14,250 nucleotides of DNA from Isohypsibius dastychi. Taxonomy: Eukaryota > Tardigrada > Eutardigrada > Parachela > Isohypsibiidae. The notes below the pieces were generated by a model. That model was not told where the DNA came from and searched no databases. It saw only the letters and a list, made by a program, of their open reading frames with translations. The DNA lies in NCBI GenBank assembly GCA_034696485.1, contig JAQIWT010000872.1, positions 1 through 14,250 on the forward strand. The letters run 5' to 3'. The translations under genes were made by a program, and so were the position numbers. Positions 1 through 8,951 of this stretch are shown piece by piece (the stretch's first letter is position 1; every line of letters starts with the position of its first letter).

Positions 1-77
1 CTCCGCCCTGTGAGCTTGACGCGGACCTCCGTGACAAGACCGCTCTTTGCAAACTCAAACAGACAATGTGGTGTTGA
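1..77. other. End of a coding region, strand unresolved
   Basis: The first ~75 bases are GC-richer than the AT-rich DNA that follows and are open on both strands. On the plus strand, the frame starting at base 3 reads a charged C-terminal end (ELDADLRDKTALCKLKQ) to a TGA at 75-77. On the minus strand, 53-1 reads FAKSGLVTEVRVKLTGR and is preceded by an AG acceptor (54-55 complemented) with a CTAAC branch-point motif 38 nt upstream (92-96 complemented). Either could be the edge of a gene lying mostly outside the window. I see no recognisable domain in so short a piece. Confidence 0.25.
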
Positions 78-240
78 GAATGTGAATGATAGTTAGTATG
101 AAAACTCTTCAAGAAAGGGAAATGTACCATTCACCTTATTTGACCTTGTGTATATTCTGCACTGACATTAACGATTTCAATTTTATTTATCTAAATTTAC
201 TTGAATTTTAACATAATGCCTGTGCGACCGGATGAGTAAA
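78..240. other. AT-rich non-coding spacer
   Basis: This stretch has stops in all frames and T/A-rich tracts. It is consistent with 3'UTR or intergenic DNA between the feature at the window edge and the candidate gene ending at 241. No RNA gene or repeat was seen. Confidence 0.5.
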
Positions 241-910
241 TTACTGTACACCACCGCCTTGCCAGTCGCAATAGATGTCTAAACCGTGTGCCAAAATCAT
301 TCGCGAGATCTTTAGCACGACAAAGCTTCTGCCAGGATCATGGATGAAAAGATCAGGGTGCTGGTCAAGAATGAAGCAGGAAAATACAGAAATCCCGTCT
401 CATCGGTGCTCGCGGGGTAGGATTGCCACCTGCGGATTGATTTTCCTGACTCCGGTCATAGAGAAAATGCAGCTTATGATTTGAAAATTGTGGCGCGCGT
501 CGCGCACATATCAGATTTTGTTTCCAGGTCCATAATTCCTCCCTCCACCAATACATTGCAACCGACGCAATCGCAAGCGCAAACTCCCAGCAAATCTTTC
601 TTTCCTAATACCAACTGATAACCTCGCCCTGGACAGCCCAGTCTGATGTTGATGTTCGTGTTCTGGGAGGCGGGACCACTCCGCGTAATCCCGTGTTGCC
701 TGTCGATGCGTCCTCCGCGATTGCAAATGCAGCGACTAATAGTGCCACGACCGCCCCTGAAGACGCAATCTGAACTGCCAGCCCTATCCCACTTGGAGAG
801 TATCTGGCGCCTCGCTTCTTGTTATTCTCCGGTGCGTTTGCTCTCCTGCTGCTGCTGATTGCACCACCACTGCCGATTGCGGAACGCTCGTCCCTGCTGC
901 CGCCAGACAT
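241..910 (-). CDS. Candidate single-pass membrane protein, exon structure unresolved
   Basis: On the minus strand an ATG at 908-910 sits in a favourable context (CACAAAAATG). It opens a frame of about 100 codons to 605: a Ser/Gly/Arg-rich hydrophilic start (MSGGSRDERS), then a hydrophobic segment at about residues 46-66 (QIASSGAVVALLVAAFAIA) and a Pro/Arg/Thr-rich stretch, as in a type II membrane protein. The frame stops at about 605. A second open segment from about 360 to a TAA at 241-243 (HPDLFIHDPGRSFVVLK...) follows a strong pyrimidine tract and CAG acceptor (361-363 complemented). Splicing from a GT at 621-622 to 361 keeps frame, but that donor (GTTATC) is weak and an extra exon may exist. 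The plus strand over the same interval is also open in shifted frames, so the strand is not certain. Function not recognised. Confidence 0.35.
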
Positions 911-1582
911 TTTTGTGATATCGCGCGCGCGCGCAGGAAAATAATATACGTATATAATATCAGTAGCGCAGGATAAATTTATGAGATACTCGGTTAATCG
1001 CGTTTGAGTTTTTGCTGCGCGCAGGAAGTATAGTCTACAGTATTGCAATTCGAAAATGAAATTTGCAAACTTGAAGAACTGAGACGTGAAATCGCATGTG
1101 AAATCTACATTACTTTATACATGTAGTTCACACTAGCGACAATTATCTATCGATCCGTCTACGAAGTAATCGAGTATATATAAGTGTCAATAAATACATG
1201 TGTAGAAAACCCAAGTGGTTGAAAAAGAATAGTTGACCTGCATGACCAGAAGAATGGTAATGGTACAGCTCAATAGTAACACACGTGAACTTTTTTTCTC
1301 CTCTCGATTTTTTAGACAGGATGAGACGAGACGATGCTGAAATTATTTTTATACCGTATAAGTGAAGGGAGCAACACATTCTTCGCCGCACTAGTACAAC
1401 GCCACTCAATCGGGACATGATATTGACACATTTGACACGATGTATTTTACAAAAAATCTTTTTCTTTCCCGTTAGCAGTTAGTTTAGAGCTTAAAAAGAG
1501 GACAGCATTATCCTGGGACTTTAATAATAAGAATGAAAATTCGCGATAGGAAGATCACTATTATTTCAAGATATATTTGAAA
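911..1582. other. Intergenic region upstream of the first cysteine-rich gene
   Basis: About 670 nt without a convincing gene. It contains an alternating CG tract (about 919-932) and a TA-rich stretch (944-962) that may belong to the promoter or 5'UTR of the minus-strand candidate, and a CACGTG box at 1282-1287. A minus-strand ORF at 1143-1418 has no ATG at its start and a composition typical of random AT-rich DNA. Confidence 0.5.
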
Positions 1583-1603
1583 GTGAGTTCCTCGCACTTC
1601 TCT

Positions 1604-1611
1604 CCCCCCCC
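1604..1611 (+). promoter_or_regulatory. C8 pyrimidine tract shared by the three paralogues
   Basis: A run of eight C residues within CTTCTC-C8-TTACTC, starting 21 nt after the predicted donor. Matching C8 tracts lie at 3764-3771 and 12103-12110 in the same position relative to the two paralogous genes. It could be an intronic enhancer, a splicing element or part of a core promoter. The shared placement is seen; the function is inferred. Confidence 0.35.
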
Positions 1612-1782
1612 TTACTCGAGGCGTAGTTGAACCCGCCAGTCAGTCGGCCTTTATGAGATCAGACACGGCAGCAGCTAAGACACACTTCGTTTCAGCCTTC
1701 GACGCATCCTGGACGAGAGGAGGAATCGTGTAGTGTGACGGGGCCACCAAAACTCAAAAGTAGGGCCTAGACTCATCTAGTC

Positions 1783-1794
1783 GGGGGGGGGGGG
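1783..1794 (+). repeat. G12 homopolymer
   Basis: Twelve consecutive G residues lie inside the predicted 5'UTR intron. The length may be unreliable in sequencing. Confidence 0.9.
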
Positions 1795-1946
1795 ATCCCC
1801 AGTAGAGACATCAAATGAATTGATTATTGATCGAACGATTCGCGTTTCGAGCTGCGCCCAGGAGAATTAAAATCCCTTCCTCGTCAACAAGTGCGAGCAT
1901 CTGAACTGTCCACTTACTAACCCAACTCGATTTGATGAACTTCAGA

Positions 1947-2681
1947 ATGATTCTAAAAGTTAGCCTGGCCCTCGTGGCGGCACTTCTCCTCTCCATGGCG
2001 ACTCTGATGAACGCCTTGCCTAAAGTTGCAGACCTACAGGCGCTCAGCGATGACGAGATCTTCGCCTTGGTTCGCGGAGACATGAGCATGCTGGAGGACC
2101 CTGACCTTCACGCATTCATCTATGCGCGCCTTAGCGTGAACCCCAAGTACAGTAAGTACACTGGGGCCCAAGATCGCCCTGCCGTCCTTAATGGACAACA
2201 GTGTGAAGGTTTCGGAAACATCTGCGATGTTCCTGATCGCCGCCGCATTTTAGAGGGACTCGAGGAGCGCGCCGCTTTGACGGGAGATAACGAGAAATAT
2301 GCCCCGCTGCGGCGTGTTTTGCAAGCCAAGGTTTGCTGCCCTGGTTTGGATTGTGTTGACGATCCATATGGAATCTTCGACGTTTGTATGCCCAAACAGT
2401 GCCGTCCCGCCTTTGGAATTTCCAAGGCCAGATGCACCAGGTTGCGCAAGAGTTGTGCAAACTTTGATATCGAAATGAAATGGACGGGTAAAGGTTGCCG
2501 CAAAAACGGGAAGATTGTGGGCGATGGAGGCTGCCAGTGCAAGGATTATTGCGGCTACACTTGTCAGCAATCGTGCAACGCTGACAAGGCTTGTAAATGG
2601 AACGGCGGAGTGTGCCAGTTTAAGGCCTCCGGTGAAAACGGAACGGCTGTTCCTTATTGCTTCCCTCCTTACGTGACATGA
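1947..2681 (+). CDS. Secreted cysteine-rich protein, paralogue 1 (unknown family)
   Basis: 244 residues. Residues 1-24 form a signal peptide (hydrophobic core LALVAALLLS, likely cleavage near MNALP). A charged region with NPKYSKY (65-71) follows, then RRRILEGLEER (98-108), CCPGLDC (130-136) and a Cys-dense C-terminal module from KWTGKGC (178-184) through GGCQC (194-198), YCGYTC (201-206), C210, C216 and C223. There are 18 cysteines after the signal peptide, plus one NGT glycosylation sequon (231). An extracellular disulfide-bonded protein is inferred; I recognise no named family. The start is ATG 1947, not the in-frame ATG at 1935: 1947 aligns with the starts of both paralogues, and 1935 falls between the predicted branch point and acceptor. 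About two-thirds identical to the 4568 paralogue by eye. It lacks the coding intron of the 13055 paralogue. Confidence 0.9.
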   Translation: MILKVSLALVAALLLSMATLMNALPKVADLQALSDDEIFALVRGDMSMLEDPDLHAFIYARLSVNPKYSKYTGAQDRPAVLNGQQCEGFGNICDVPDRRRILEGLEERAALTGDNEKYAPLRRVLQAKVCCPGLDCVDDPYGIFDVCMPKQCRPAFGISKARCTRLRKSCANFDIEMKWTGKGCRKNGKIVGDGGCQCKDYCGYTCQQSCNADKACKWNGGVCQFKASGENGTAVPYCFPPYVT

Positions 2682-3378
2682 GCGATTGATAGGCCCCTTG
2701 GTGCTTGCTAAGGATGCCCCCAAGAGAGCGCGGCATTAGATTGAAGCATGACATGGTGATCCTGTAGAGCCAATCACAAAGCAATATAAGACTAGTTAAA
2801 CGACCTCAGCTTGGAAGGAAATGGGGTATCTTGTAAAATGCTCATGAGTAAATTCTCATCTCTTTCTCGCGTCGTCAAGAAAAGACTGTATTCATATATT
2901 ATTCCATGGGGAATTGATGCCAAATTATAAAAATCTTCTCATATAGCGTTATTATTCTGTCTTATTATATTCTACTTTAAGGCGACAGTTAATTCATATA
3001 TGATGATTGTTTTTATGATATAGATCATCGTTGGAATAAGAATAGCGAAATCCATAATCGCGCCGCACTATACGGCGGGGCAAGAATAAACTATATAATT
3101 ATAGGGCATATATGCGAGTCCACAAAAACGTATAGTATTATAGGGGGCAAAAGCGGGACAAGGCGGCAATTATATAATATTATCAGCCGAGTCCATGCGA
3201 CGAAAAGTCAATACCTTCAAGGTAATCAAAGCGAAGCGACGAGGCCAGAGAGGGGCAATAGGAAATGGAGTCATACGAGTAGATATTCTGAGTTTTTTAA
3301 GTAATATATAGAATTGCAAATTGCATGAGAACCGCATATGCATAAGAGGAAAAGGATAAGCAAGAAGAACGCGGATAC
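2682..3378. other. Intergenic, AT-rich, with degenerate repeats
   Basis: 3'UTR and intergenic DNA after the first cysteine-rich gene. From about 3045 it contains diverged repeat-like pieces: GAGTCCA at 3116 and at 3189, exactly 73 nt apart, and G-rich blocks followed by TATATAATT-type AT blocks at about 3074-3104 and 3142-3181. No protein-coding signal. Minus-strand ORFs running through 3170-3496 are driven by the repeat field. Confidence 0.5.
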
Positions 3379-3524
3379 ATAGAGGGCAGCAGAGAAGAAG
3401 AAGAGTCCATCGCGCCAAATCACATAATATATTGACGCGCTTGATGAAACAATAGAGGGCAGCATAGAAGAAGAAGAGTCCATCGCGCCAAATCACATAA
3501 TATATTGACGCGCTTGATGAAACA
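3379..3524 (+). repeat. 73-bp tandem duplication, two copies
   Basis: Copy 1 spans 3379-3451 and copy 2 spans 3452-3524. They match at 72 of 73 positions, with a single G/T difference (3392 versus 3465). Each unit contains a purine-rich GAAGAAGAAGAG stretch, GAGTCCATCGCGCC and an AT-rich ATAATATATT block. Near identity implies a recent duplication or conversion. Only two clear copies are present, with no spacer-repeat alternation, so this is not a CRISPR array. Confidence 0.95.
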
Positions 3525-3733
3525 ACCTTCTACATAATAATAAATCCGACATATGTATGGACCCTCTAGCTCAGTCATAGCCATATCTTAGCGGGTCAAT
3601 AAAAACTGACCGTTACTCTCACGTTTTTGTCACGCGCCTAGGAGACAAGATTCCAAATGAAAAAAGACAATATAATAAAAACACAATTTTTTAGTGTAAA
3701 ATAATAAGATCTTGAAAGTATATCACGATACAG
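3525..3733. other. Proximal upstream region of the second cysteine-rich gene
   Basis: AT-rich DNA with A-tracts, ending in ATACAG just before the predicted GTACGT donor at 3734. It probably contains the promoter and non-coding first exon of the 4568 gene. I cannot place a transcription start. Confidence 0.35.
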
Positions 3734-4566
3734 GTACGTGTCCCCCCACTCGCATCGCATCTTCCCCCCCCTTCCGCTATCCCGTTGTATCATAATAGTT
3801 TCTCACATATATCGTAGTGCGGAAGTGGATAGTCGCCATATAACGCGAAGGTCGGTCGGTCTACTCGCACTCTTCTTCGCCGTTGTTCCTCTCCAACTAT
3901 ACTCGTTAGTTGTACTATGCGTGGATAGTAGAGCGTGTACCAGCAGCAACAACAGTGGGGGCGCTTCATAGATCACGGGGCGGGGGATTCATCCGCGGAC
4001 GGTTACGGATGGTCGAAACGTCGTGTCGCATTGCACGTATTGAGAGTGTTGGACGCGCGCCATCAGCTCACTTGAGTATAATGGGCGCCAGGATACGAGG
4101 ACAAGGAGTACTTCCCAGTCGTCTCGATGCCAAAGAAAAAGTGTGGCAAATGTGCGACTCGAACCGTGAAGCGTCTCGCACATATGACGATATGCGTCTA
4201 GAGGGAGGAGGAACGAACGGCAAAAGTCAAAGACGCATTTGTAGGTCTTAGAGGATCAAGCTCCGTGGATGGGGAATGGAAGGGCAAGAGCAACGAAAAT
4301 TACCGAGCACCCAACTTGATAACGCAAAGGTCTAGGCCTTGACGTGAACCAAACCCGACATGTCAGATATATCAAGAGATCATCGAGGTTGATGGGTGAC
4401 AATAACGAATAGCAGATGCCATGAATGTCTCTCTCGAGCAAATCGTCGTGCCGTCGATGACTTGGTTACACCCTTTTGCGTACGGCCTTAAATATTGTTT
4501 CATGTCTCAACTAGTCAGAACTCGAACATATCTCGTGAACTAACTTTCACCTAAAAATCTTTCCAG
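3734..4566 (+). other. Predicted 5'UTR intron of the second cysteine-rich gene
   Basis: The donor CAG|GTACGT lies at 3734-3739. A CTAAC branch point at 4540-4544 is followed 22 nt later by a pyrimidine-rich TTTCCAG acceptor ending at 4566, one base before the ATG's leading A. Predicted length is 833 nt. The ORFs inside (for example 3738-3971 and 3910-4251) have no recognisable features and are not conserved in the matching intervals of the paralogues. Confidence 0.45.
3764..3771 (+). promoter_or_regulatory. C8 pyrimidine tract, second copy
   Basis: Eight C residues within CATCTT-C8-TTCCGC, starting 30 nt after the predicted GTACGT donor. An additional C6 lies at 3742-3747. It is the counterpart of the tracts at 1604 and 12103. 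Confidence 0.35.
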
Positions 4567-4567
4567 A

Positions 4568-5341
4568 ATGCTGTTCAAATTCACCTCAGTCCTGGTGGGG
4601 GCACTTCTCCTCTCCGTAGCGACTCTGACGAATGCCCTGCCAAAGATTACAGATATTCAGACGCTCAGCGACGACGCCATCGTCGCCTTGGTAAGGGAGG
4701 ACATGAGCATCCTTGAGGACCCGGACCTGCATGACTACATCAAGGAGCGACTCAGCTCAAACCCAAAATACAGCAAGTACACTGGTGCCCAAGAACGCCC
4801 GGCTGTCCTTAATGGACAACAGTGTGAAGATACTGGAGACTATTGCGACAGTTCTCCCGTTCGCCGCCGAATTTTGGAGGGACTAGAGGAGCGTGCAGCC
4901 TCGAGAGGCGAGAAACAGAAGTTTGCTCCATTGCGCCGCGCCCTAGAGGAAAAGATCTGCTGCGATGGTCTGATATGCTCTGAGGTCCCCAATGAACCTG
5001 ACAAAGTTTGCATCCCGCAGGAGTGCCGTCCGGCGAGCAAACTTGCTTTGGGCAAATGCACAAGGAGGCGCCAGAAGTGTGCTCAGTACGATATCCCGAT
5101 GAAATGGACGGGTAGGGGATGTCGCAAGAACGGAAAGATCACGGGAGATGGGGGCTGTCAGTGCGCGGGCTATTGTGGGTACTCGTGTAAACAGGCGTGC
5201 AATTCGGATAAGGAGTGCAAATGGAATTCCGGAGTGTGCCAGGTCAAGGCATCCGGCGAGAACGGAACGGCGATCCCGGTTTGCCCGGTGCGAGGCGGGT
5301 GCCATCCTGGTAAAACTGGCAAGGGAAGGAGACTGTGCTGA
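4568..5341 (+). CDS. Secreted cysteine-rich protein, paralogue 2 (unknown family)
   Basis: 257 residues with the same plan as the 1947 gene: signal peptide 1-24 with an LVGALLLS core and TNALP, NPKYSKY (65-71), RRRILEGLEER (99-109), CCDGLIC (131-137), then a basic RRRQKC stretch. The C-terminal module carries cysteines at 185, 197, 199, 203, 207, 211, 217 and 224, the same spacing as paralogue 1. There are 20 cysteines after the signal peptide and an NGT sequon (232). It is distinguished by a C-terminal extension rich in Gly, Lys and Arg that adds two cysteines and ends in GRRLC. It has no coding intron, and the codon pair that flanks the intron in the third gene (Q-C of GGCQC) is continuous here. 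Role unknown; extracellular location is inferred. Confidence 0.92.
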   Translation: MLFKFTSVLVGALLLSVATLTNALPKITDIQTLSDDAIVALVREDMSILEDPDLHDYIKERLSSNPKYSKYTGAQERPAVLNGQQCEDTGDYCDSSPVRRRILEGLEERAASRGEKQKFAPLRRALEEKICCDGLICSEVPNEPDKVCIPQECRPASKLALGKCTRRRQKCAQYDIPMKWTGRGCRKNGKITGDGGCQCAGYCGYSCKQACNSDKECKWNSGVCQVKASGENGTAIPVCPVRGGCHPGKTGKGRRLC

Positions 5342-6059
5342 TCAACTGTTGCTTACACGATCTCATCTAAGGTTAATGACAGCAACGAGGGATGCGCATG
5401 TCCAGTACAAATATATATTGTGTCAGTCATGAATTCGCCAGTTTGCTTATAGCTTGAGATACCTAAACGCCTCCGCTTAGTATTCGCCCTATTATAAGAC
5501 CGTGAGATACACTCGATTCAGGTCAATGGGGCTCTGATGATCGGCTATCAAGCGCCTAAGACAAAGTTTGCAAGATCATCCATATCGCAAGCGAAGTGTA
5601 TTCATGAATCTCTCTCTGCGATGAAATCGATCGCGAGCGAAATGTATTCATGATTCTCTCTCTGCGATGACATCGATTAAGAAGTCAAAGAAGCTGTCCA
5701 AAGATATCCGCATCAGAAAGTGCATGAGCCCTTTGGGAGAGGCCGATACGCGGTGAGCGATAAGAAAACACGTTTCCTTGTACAACTTCAAGCACATCCA
5801 CCATAATTGAAACATTGCTCCAAGCAGCAACTATGATTTCTAACCCATTGTGTGCGAGCTTGCCTGTACTAGGTCAAGCGATCACGGTCTACTAGCCCCG
5901 CAGTGAGTGAGCGAGAGCAGAACCTTTGTCAACATCCAAGCTCATCCCATTGCTTACCTTGAGGGAGAACTGGAGCGGTGATTGTCTCAGATGAATCAGA
6001 TAGTGATTTGCTGAACAAGGCTGGCACGGACCGCGCCCGACGGATTGATACAGCATGAC
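5342..6059. other. Convergent 3' intergenic region
   Basis: Lies between the stop of the second cysteine-rich gene and the stop of the minus-strand armadillo gene, so it should contain both 3'UTRs. Apart from the 46-bp tandem repeat at 5586-5677, no gene or RNA was seen. Short ORFs at 5648-5830 and 5996-6211 (minus) look random or are extensions of shadow frames. Confidence 0.5.
5586..5677 (+). repeat. 46-bp diverged tandem duplication
   Basis: Unit 1 spans 5586-5631 and unit 2 spans 5632-5677, with about 4 mismatches in 46. Each unit begins near TCGC(A/G)AGCGA and ends near CTCTCTGCGATGA. The unit ends are partly complementary (TCGCA and TGCGA), so each copy could form a hairpin around a near-palindromic ATTCATGA(A/T)T centre. 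Confidence 0.85.
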
Positions 6060-8951
6060 CTAAGACCACTCATCGCCATCCAGCACCTGATTCTGTTCTC
6101 CTTCATTGTCCGTCTCGTTCTCGTTGGCAAACTCCGCGAAATCCCCCAACGACTCAATAATACGGGCGCGTTTTCTAATATGGTCATCTGACGACAGCTG
6201 GACTCCCCCACTCTTGCAATGGATCGAACTGTCGCCTTTATCTAGATGCGCGGATTTCCCTGAGAATGCTAGCCGCGCATGTTCAGTGGATTCCACGTTG
6301 ACTCGAGCAACGTTGAGCGGATCCCTAGAGCGGAACTCTGCGTTCTGACTCTCCTCGGATGCTGCCAAGGTGAGATCCGAGCCTTGTGAGCAAGGAGCGG
6401 CCTCCCTGAGAGTTGCCTGGAGCGTTCGAGCAGCGACCCGTAGGCTGGTTTGATCCAATGCTGGTCCTTTCAAGAGTTCGACTAATTGCTTATTTTCAAC
6501 CATCGCCGGAACACGGTTTCCGGGATCCGAGGCAGCGTATTCGATGAGCATGAGCAGAACTCTCTTTGCCGAGTCCAGATATTGGTTATCCAGCGCCTTC
6601 TGAATGATGACTGGCAAGTATACAAACCAGCGATTGGACCATAACATAATTCTGTTCGCATCGTTCTTGGCAAGATGCGATAAGACGAGGATGACCTCAT
6701 GAAAATCCTCGGGTTCGACATGATCTTGCGAAGCAATAGTCTCGAGGACGAGTACAACATTCTCGCGCATTTCGTTGATGCCCCTAATACCATAACCTCC
6801 TTCCAACCTAACCAATGCCAGAGTAGCCACAATAATTGACGGCACTGAATGACCCTTCTCAAACGATTGGGCTAGTTTAACGAGGAGCGTTCGACTCTCC
6901 GAATGTTGTCTCACCAAGTTTCTAGTGGACGTGTTGCACAATAAGTTGAGGTAGATGAGGGCCACGTAAGTGGAATGGACATATGGATCCCTCAGTGTCG
7001 TCACCAACCACGTAAGCATGTCCCACCGCGTAACAAGTGCATCCGCGACACTCGGGTCAGCGCTCAATCGCCAAAGCACCATCAGAGCGTCCCTTTTAAT
7101 GTTGGCGGAGATGGAGGTGTTCTCTAAGGCATTGAATACGCTCGTGACGACGCCATCCTTATTAAACAAACGCAGACGGGCCTCTGGCATCGAGGCAAGC
7201 TCGTAGATCCCCTGGAAGCCTAATCCATGAAGGTCGCCCAAGAATCCTTCTACAAACTCATCAAAATACTCAGTCAAGCGAGACGCGTAAATGTCACCAT
7301 CCGAGTCCGGAAATGTCGTTAGGGGTTCAGATAGTGAGATGGTTAGTTGCTCTTCACCAGCGATGGACATCGTGCTGCTTGACAGGGTAGAATTTGCTCT
7401 AGTCGAAGTCATCGCCTTGTTTGACGACGAGAGAGGGGGAAAGCCCAAGGGATCCAACCGAGCCAGAAGGTGAGCGAAGAGAGTTGGTACGTCATCACGG
7501 GATATCTGAATCTTGGCAAGGCTTTGACGCTCAGCGAGATTAGCAAGCGCGCACGCAAGGTTCTTAAGACCCTTTACGGCGTTTTCACGGACTTCCTCGC
7601 TTCCCGAATTCCGTCCGGCCAATATCACGCGAACAATCGTGTCATCCGCGAACACCAACGCTTCTGTTTCCTCTACACAAGCAAAGTTACAAAGTCCTGC
7701 CATTCCTGCAGCTGCAATCGCATCCAGGTCGTTCACCGAGGCCTGCCTGGCTGCCTGCAACATCGCCTCCCTCACGCCCTCGAATTCAAACAGTCCCCGA
7801 GCAGTCGTTCTGAAACCGGCAATCGCTGCGAGACCCTCGAGCGCCTCCGACCTTGCGATTGATGAGCCCTCTGACAACGATCCCTTAACCAGGCTAGTGA
7901 TGATGCCAGATTGCTTGAATAGTCGGTCAGCGGCTTCTTCGTCATCATTCGCGATGGTTCGTATGCACGTGAACCCAAGAGCGCGCAAGTCCTCAGAAGG
8001 ACTATCATTCACCACGCGGAGGAGAGTGTTGATAACTGTAGGAGAGTCGACGAGTCTGAGCTTATTGACGCCTATTCCGCATAGATTGTGAAGTCCCTGA
8101 AGAGCCACTTCCGATGACTCACAAGATGACTTATTAGCGACCCTTTTTCGCCCAACAGGCTTAACAATCCTTTGTCGCCCAGCGAACTCGCACATGATCT
8201 CGACGACACCGTTCATGGATAAAAGTATCTCGCCAATCTCATCGTCGTGAGCGAGATTTTTTAACCCAGTGAGTGCGCGATCTTGAAGCAGGACATTGGG
8301 ATTCGCACAGCAGTGTATGAAGGTCGTCACAATCCGGTTCAATTCGTCTTTCCCTTCCAAAAACAATTTTTGCTTATTGGATGCACAGTTGGCGAGAGCC
8401 CAGACGGCGTTTTCCTTATTTTCCACGTTCGCATCTTTCTCGGACAGAATCTTTGTGAGCACGCCCACAATCTCCGCGACAAAGTGATCCGCGATTTTGC
8501 TGTCAGTTGCGGAGCCTGTGAGGTTGCGAAGCACAGCGAGCGCCTCTTTCTGAAGCATTTGGTTGGCACGCCTCAAGGCTTCGAGTATCATACCTGTAAC
8601 CTTGTCCCATGTGGGTTGCAACCGAAACCGTAACCTTGCGTCGCTCTTACCAAGCGCGAGATTTGCAAGTCCGTCCAAGCCGTGTCTAAGAGTAACGTCA
8701 AGCTTTTCAACTAACTGATTCGGACGCGGTTGTTCGGGCCCAATCGCCCACACGAAAACATCCAGAACGTTGTCGACTTTGAGCATGATGTTCTCATTGT
8801 TCGATTTCTTCGATAGATCTAACAGTACCTTTACCTTTGCTTTCATGACTCGGGTATGCGATGCCATGTTGGGTTCCAAGCGCGCAGAGGCTTGGGCATT
8901 CTTCCACTCTTCCACTGCAGTCCTTGTGGCTTTTTCGATTTTCGACGGCAT
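6060..8951 (-). CDS. Armadillo/HEAT-type repeat protein
   Basis: 963 residues in one uninterrupted frame, from ATG 8951 to TAG 6060. Repeated helical units with the armadillo signature (ALxxLxNLA-like) are visible: GLDGLANLAL (91-100), EALAVLRNLTG (136-146), ENAVWALANCAS (180-191), RALTGLKNLAHD (225-236), EVALQGLHNLCG (281-292), ALEGLAAIAG (370-379), AAAGMAGLCNFAC (413-425) and ENAVKGLKNLAC (456-467). A Ser/Thr-rich linker (about 507-530) separates a second helical half with DALMVLWRLSA-type repeats. The C-terminal ~60 residues are polar, with a basic patch RKRAR (926-930) that could be a nuclear localisation signal and an acidic tail. Armadillo solenoids usually act as protein-binding scaffolds; the partner cannot be told. 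No catalytic domain is seen. An in-frame stop lies 48 nt upstream of the start codon. Confidence 0.88.
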   Translation of the reverse strand: MPSKIEKATRTAVEEWKNAQASARLEPNMASHTRVMKAKVKVLLDLSKKSNNENIMLKVDNVLDVFVWAIGPEQPRPNQLVEKLDVTLRHGLDGLANLALGKSDARLRFRLQPTWDKVTGMILEALRRANQMLQKEALAVLRNLTGSATDSKIADHFVAEIVGVLTKILSEKDANVENKENAVWALANCASNKQKLFLEGKDELNRIVTTFIHCCANPNVLLQDRALTGLKNLAHDDEIGEILLSMNGVVEIMCEFAGRQRIVKPVGRKRVANKSSCESSEVALQGLHNLCGIGVNKLRLVDSPTVINTLLRVVNDSPSEDLRALGFTCIRTIANDDEEAADRLFKQSGIITSLVKGSLSEGSSIARSEALEGLAAIAGFRTTARGLFEFEGVREAMLQAARQASVNDLDAIAAAGMAGLCNFACVEETEALVFADDTIVRVILAGRNSGSEEVRENAVKGLKNLACALANLAERQSLAKIQISRDDVPTLFAHLLARLDPLGFPPLSSSNKAMTSTRANSTLSSSTMSIAGEEQLTISLSEPLTTFPDSDGDIYASRLTEYFDEFVEGFLGDLHGLGFQGIYELASMPEARLRLFNKDGVVTSVFNALENTSISANIKRDALMVLWRLSADPSVADALVTRWDMLTWLVTTLRDPYVHSTYVALIYLNLLCNTSTRNLVRQHSESRTLLVKLAQSFEKGHSVPSIIVATLALVRLEGGYGIRGINEMRENVVLVLETIASQDHVEPEDFHEVILVLSHLAKNDANRIMLWSNRWFVYLPVIIQKALDNQYLDSAKRVLLMLIEYAASDPGNRVPAMVENKQLVELLKGPALDQTSLRVAARTLQATLREAAPCSQGSDLTLAASEESQNAEFRSRDPLNVARVNVESTEHARLAFSGKSAHLDKGDSSIHCKSGGVQLSSDDHIRKRARIIESLGDFAEFANENETDNEGEQNQVLDGDEWS

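Larger units (their letters stand above)
1583..1945 (+). other. Predicted 5'UTR intron of the first cysteine-rich gene
   Basis: A GTGAGT donor lies at 1583-1588. A CTAAC branch-point motif at 1917-1921 is followed 24 nt later by a CAG acceptor ending at 1945, one base before the ATG at 1947. The same arrangement precedes the two paralogues. The 3' end is better supported than the donor, because other GT sites exist in the interval. Predicted length is 363 nt. The interval also holds a C8 tract and a G12 tract. Confidence 0.4.

Noticed and set aside
417-461. 45-nt plus-strand GT-AG intron joining two open segments
   Set aside because: Removing it does keep a plausible plus-strand frame, but the donor (GTAGGA) is weak and CTAAC is absent (only CTGAC). 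The minus-strand reading of the block has a better start codon.
2238-2275. Oomycete RxLR-EER effector motif in paralogues 1 and 2
   Set aside because: EER is present but RRRIL is not RxLR and the two are nearly contiguous rather than separated. The position is also too far from the signal peptide.
2120-2723. Three minus-strand ORFs of 90-157 codons opposite cysteine-rich paralogue 1
   Set aside because: They are antisense shadows of a gene with clear paralogues and a signal peptide on the plus strand. Similar shadows occur opposite paralogue 2.
3170-3496. Minus-strand ORF of 108 codons
   Set aside because: It runs through the 73-bp tandem repeat, so its repeated hydrophobic-looking peptides come from the duplicated DNA. 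No ATG-supported gene structure or conserved motif was found.
3379-3524. CRISPR-like array
   Set aside because: Two adjacent 73-bp copies have no unique spacers, and the window is eukaryotic.
4150-4170. tRNA T-loop-like GGTTCGAGTC on the minus strand
   Set aside because: The flanking 5-bp stems do not pair and no acceptor or anticodon arm could be built.
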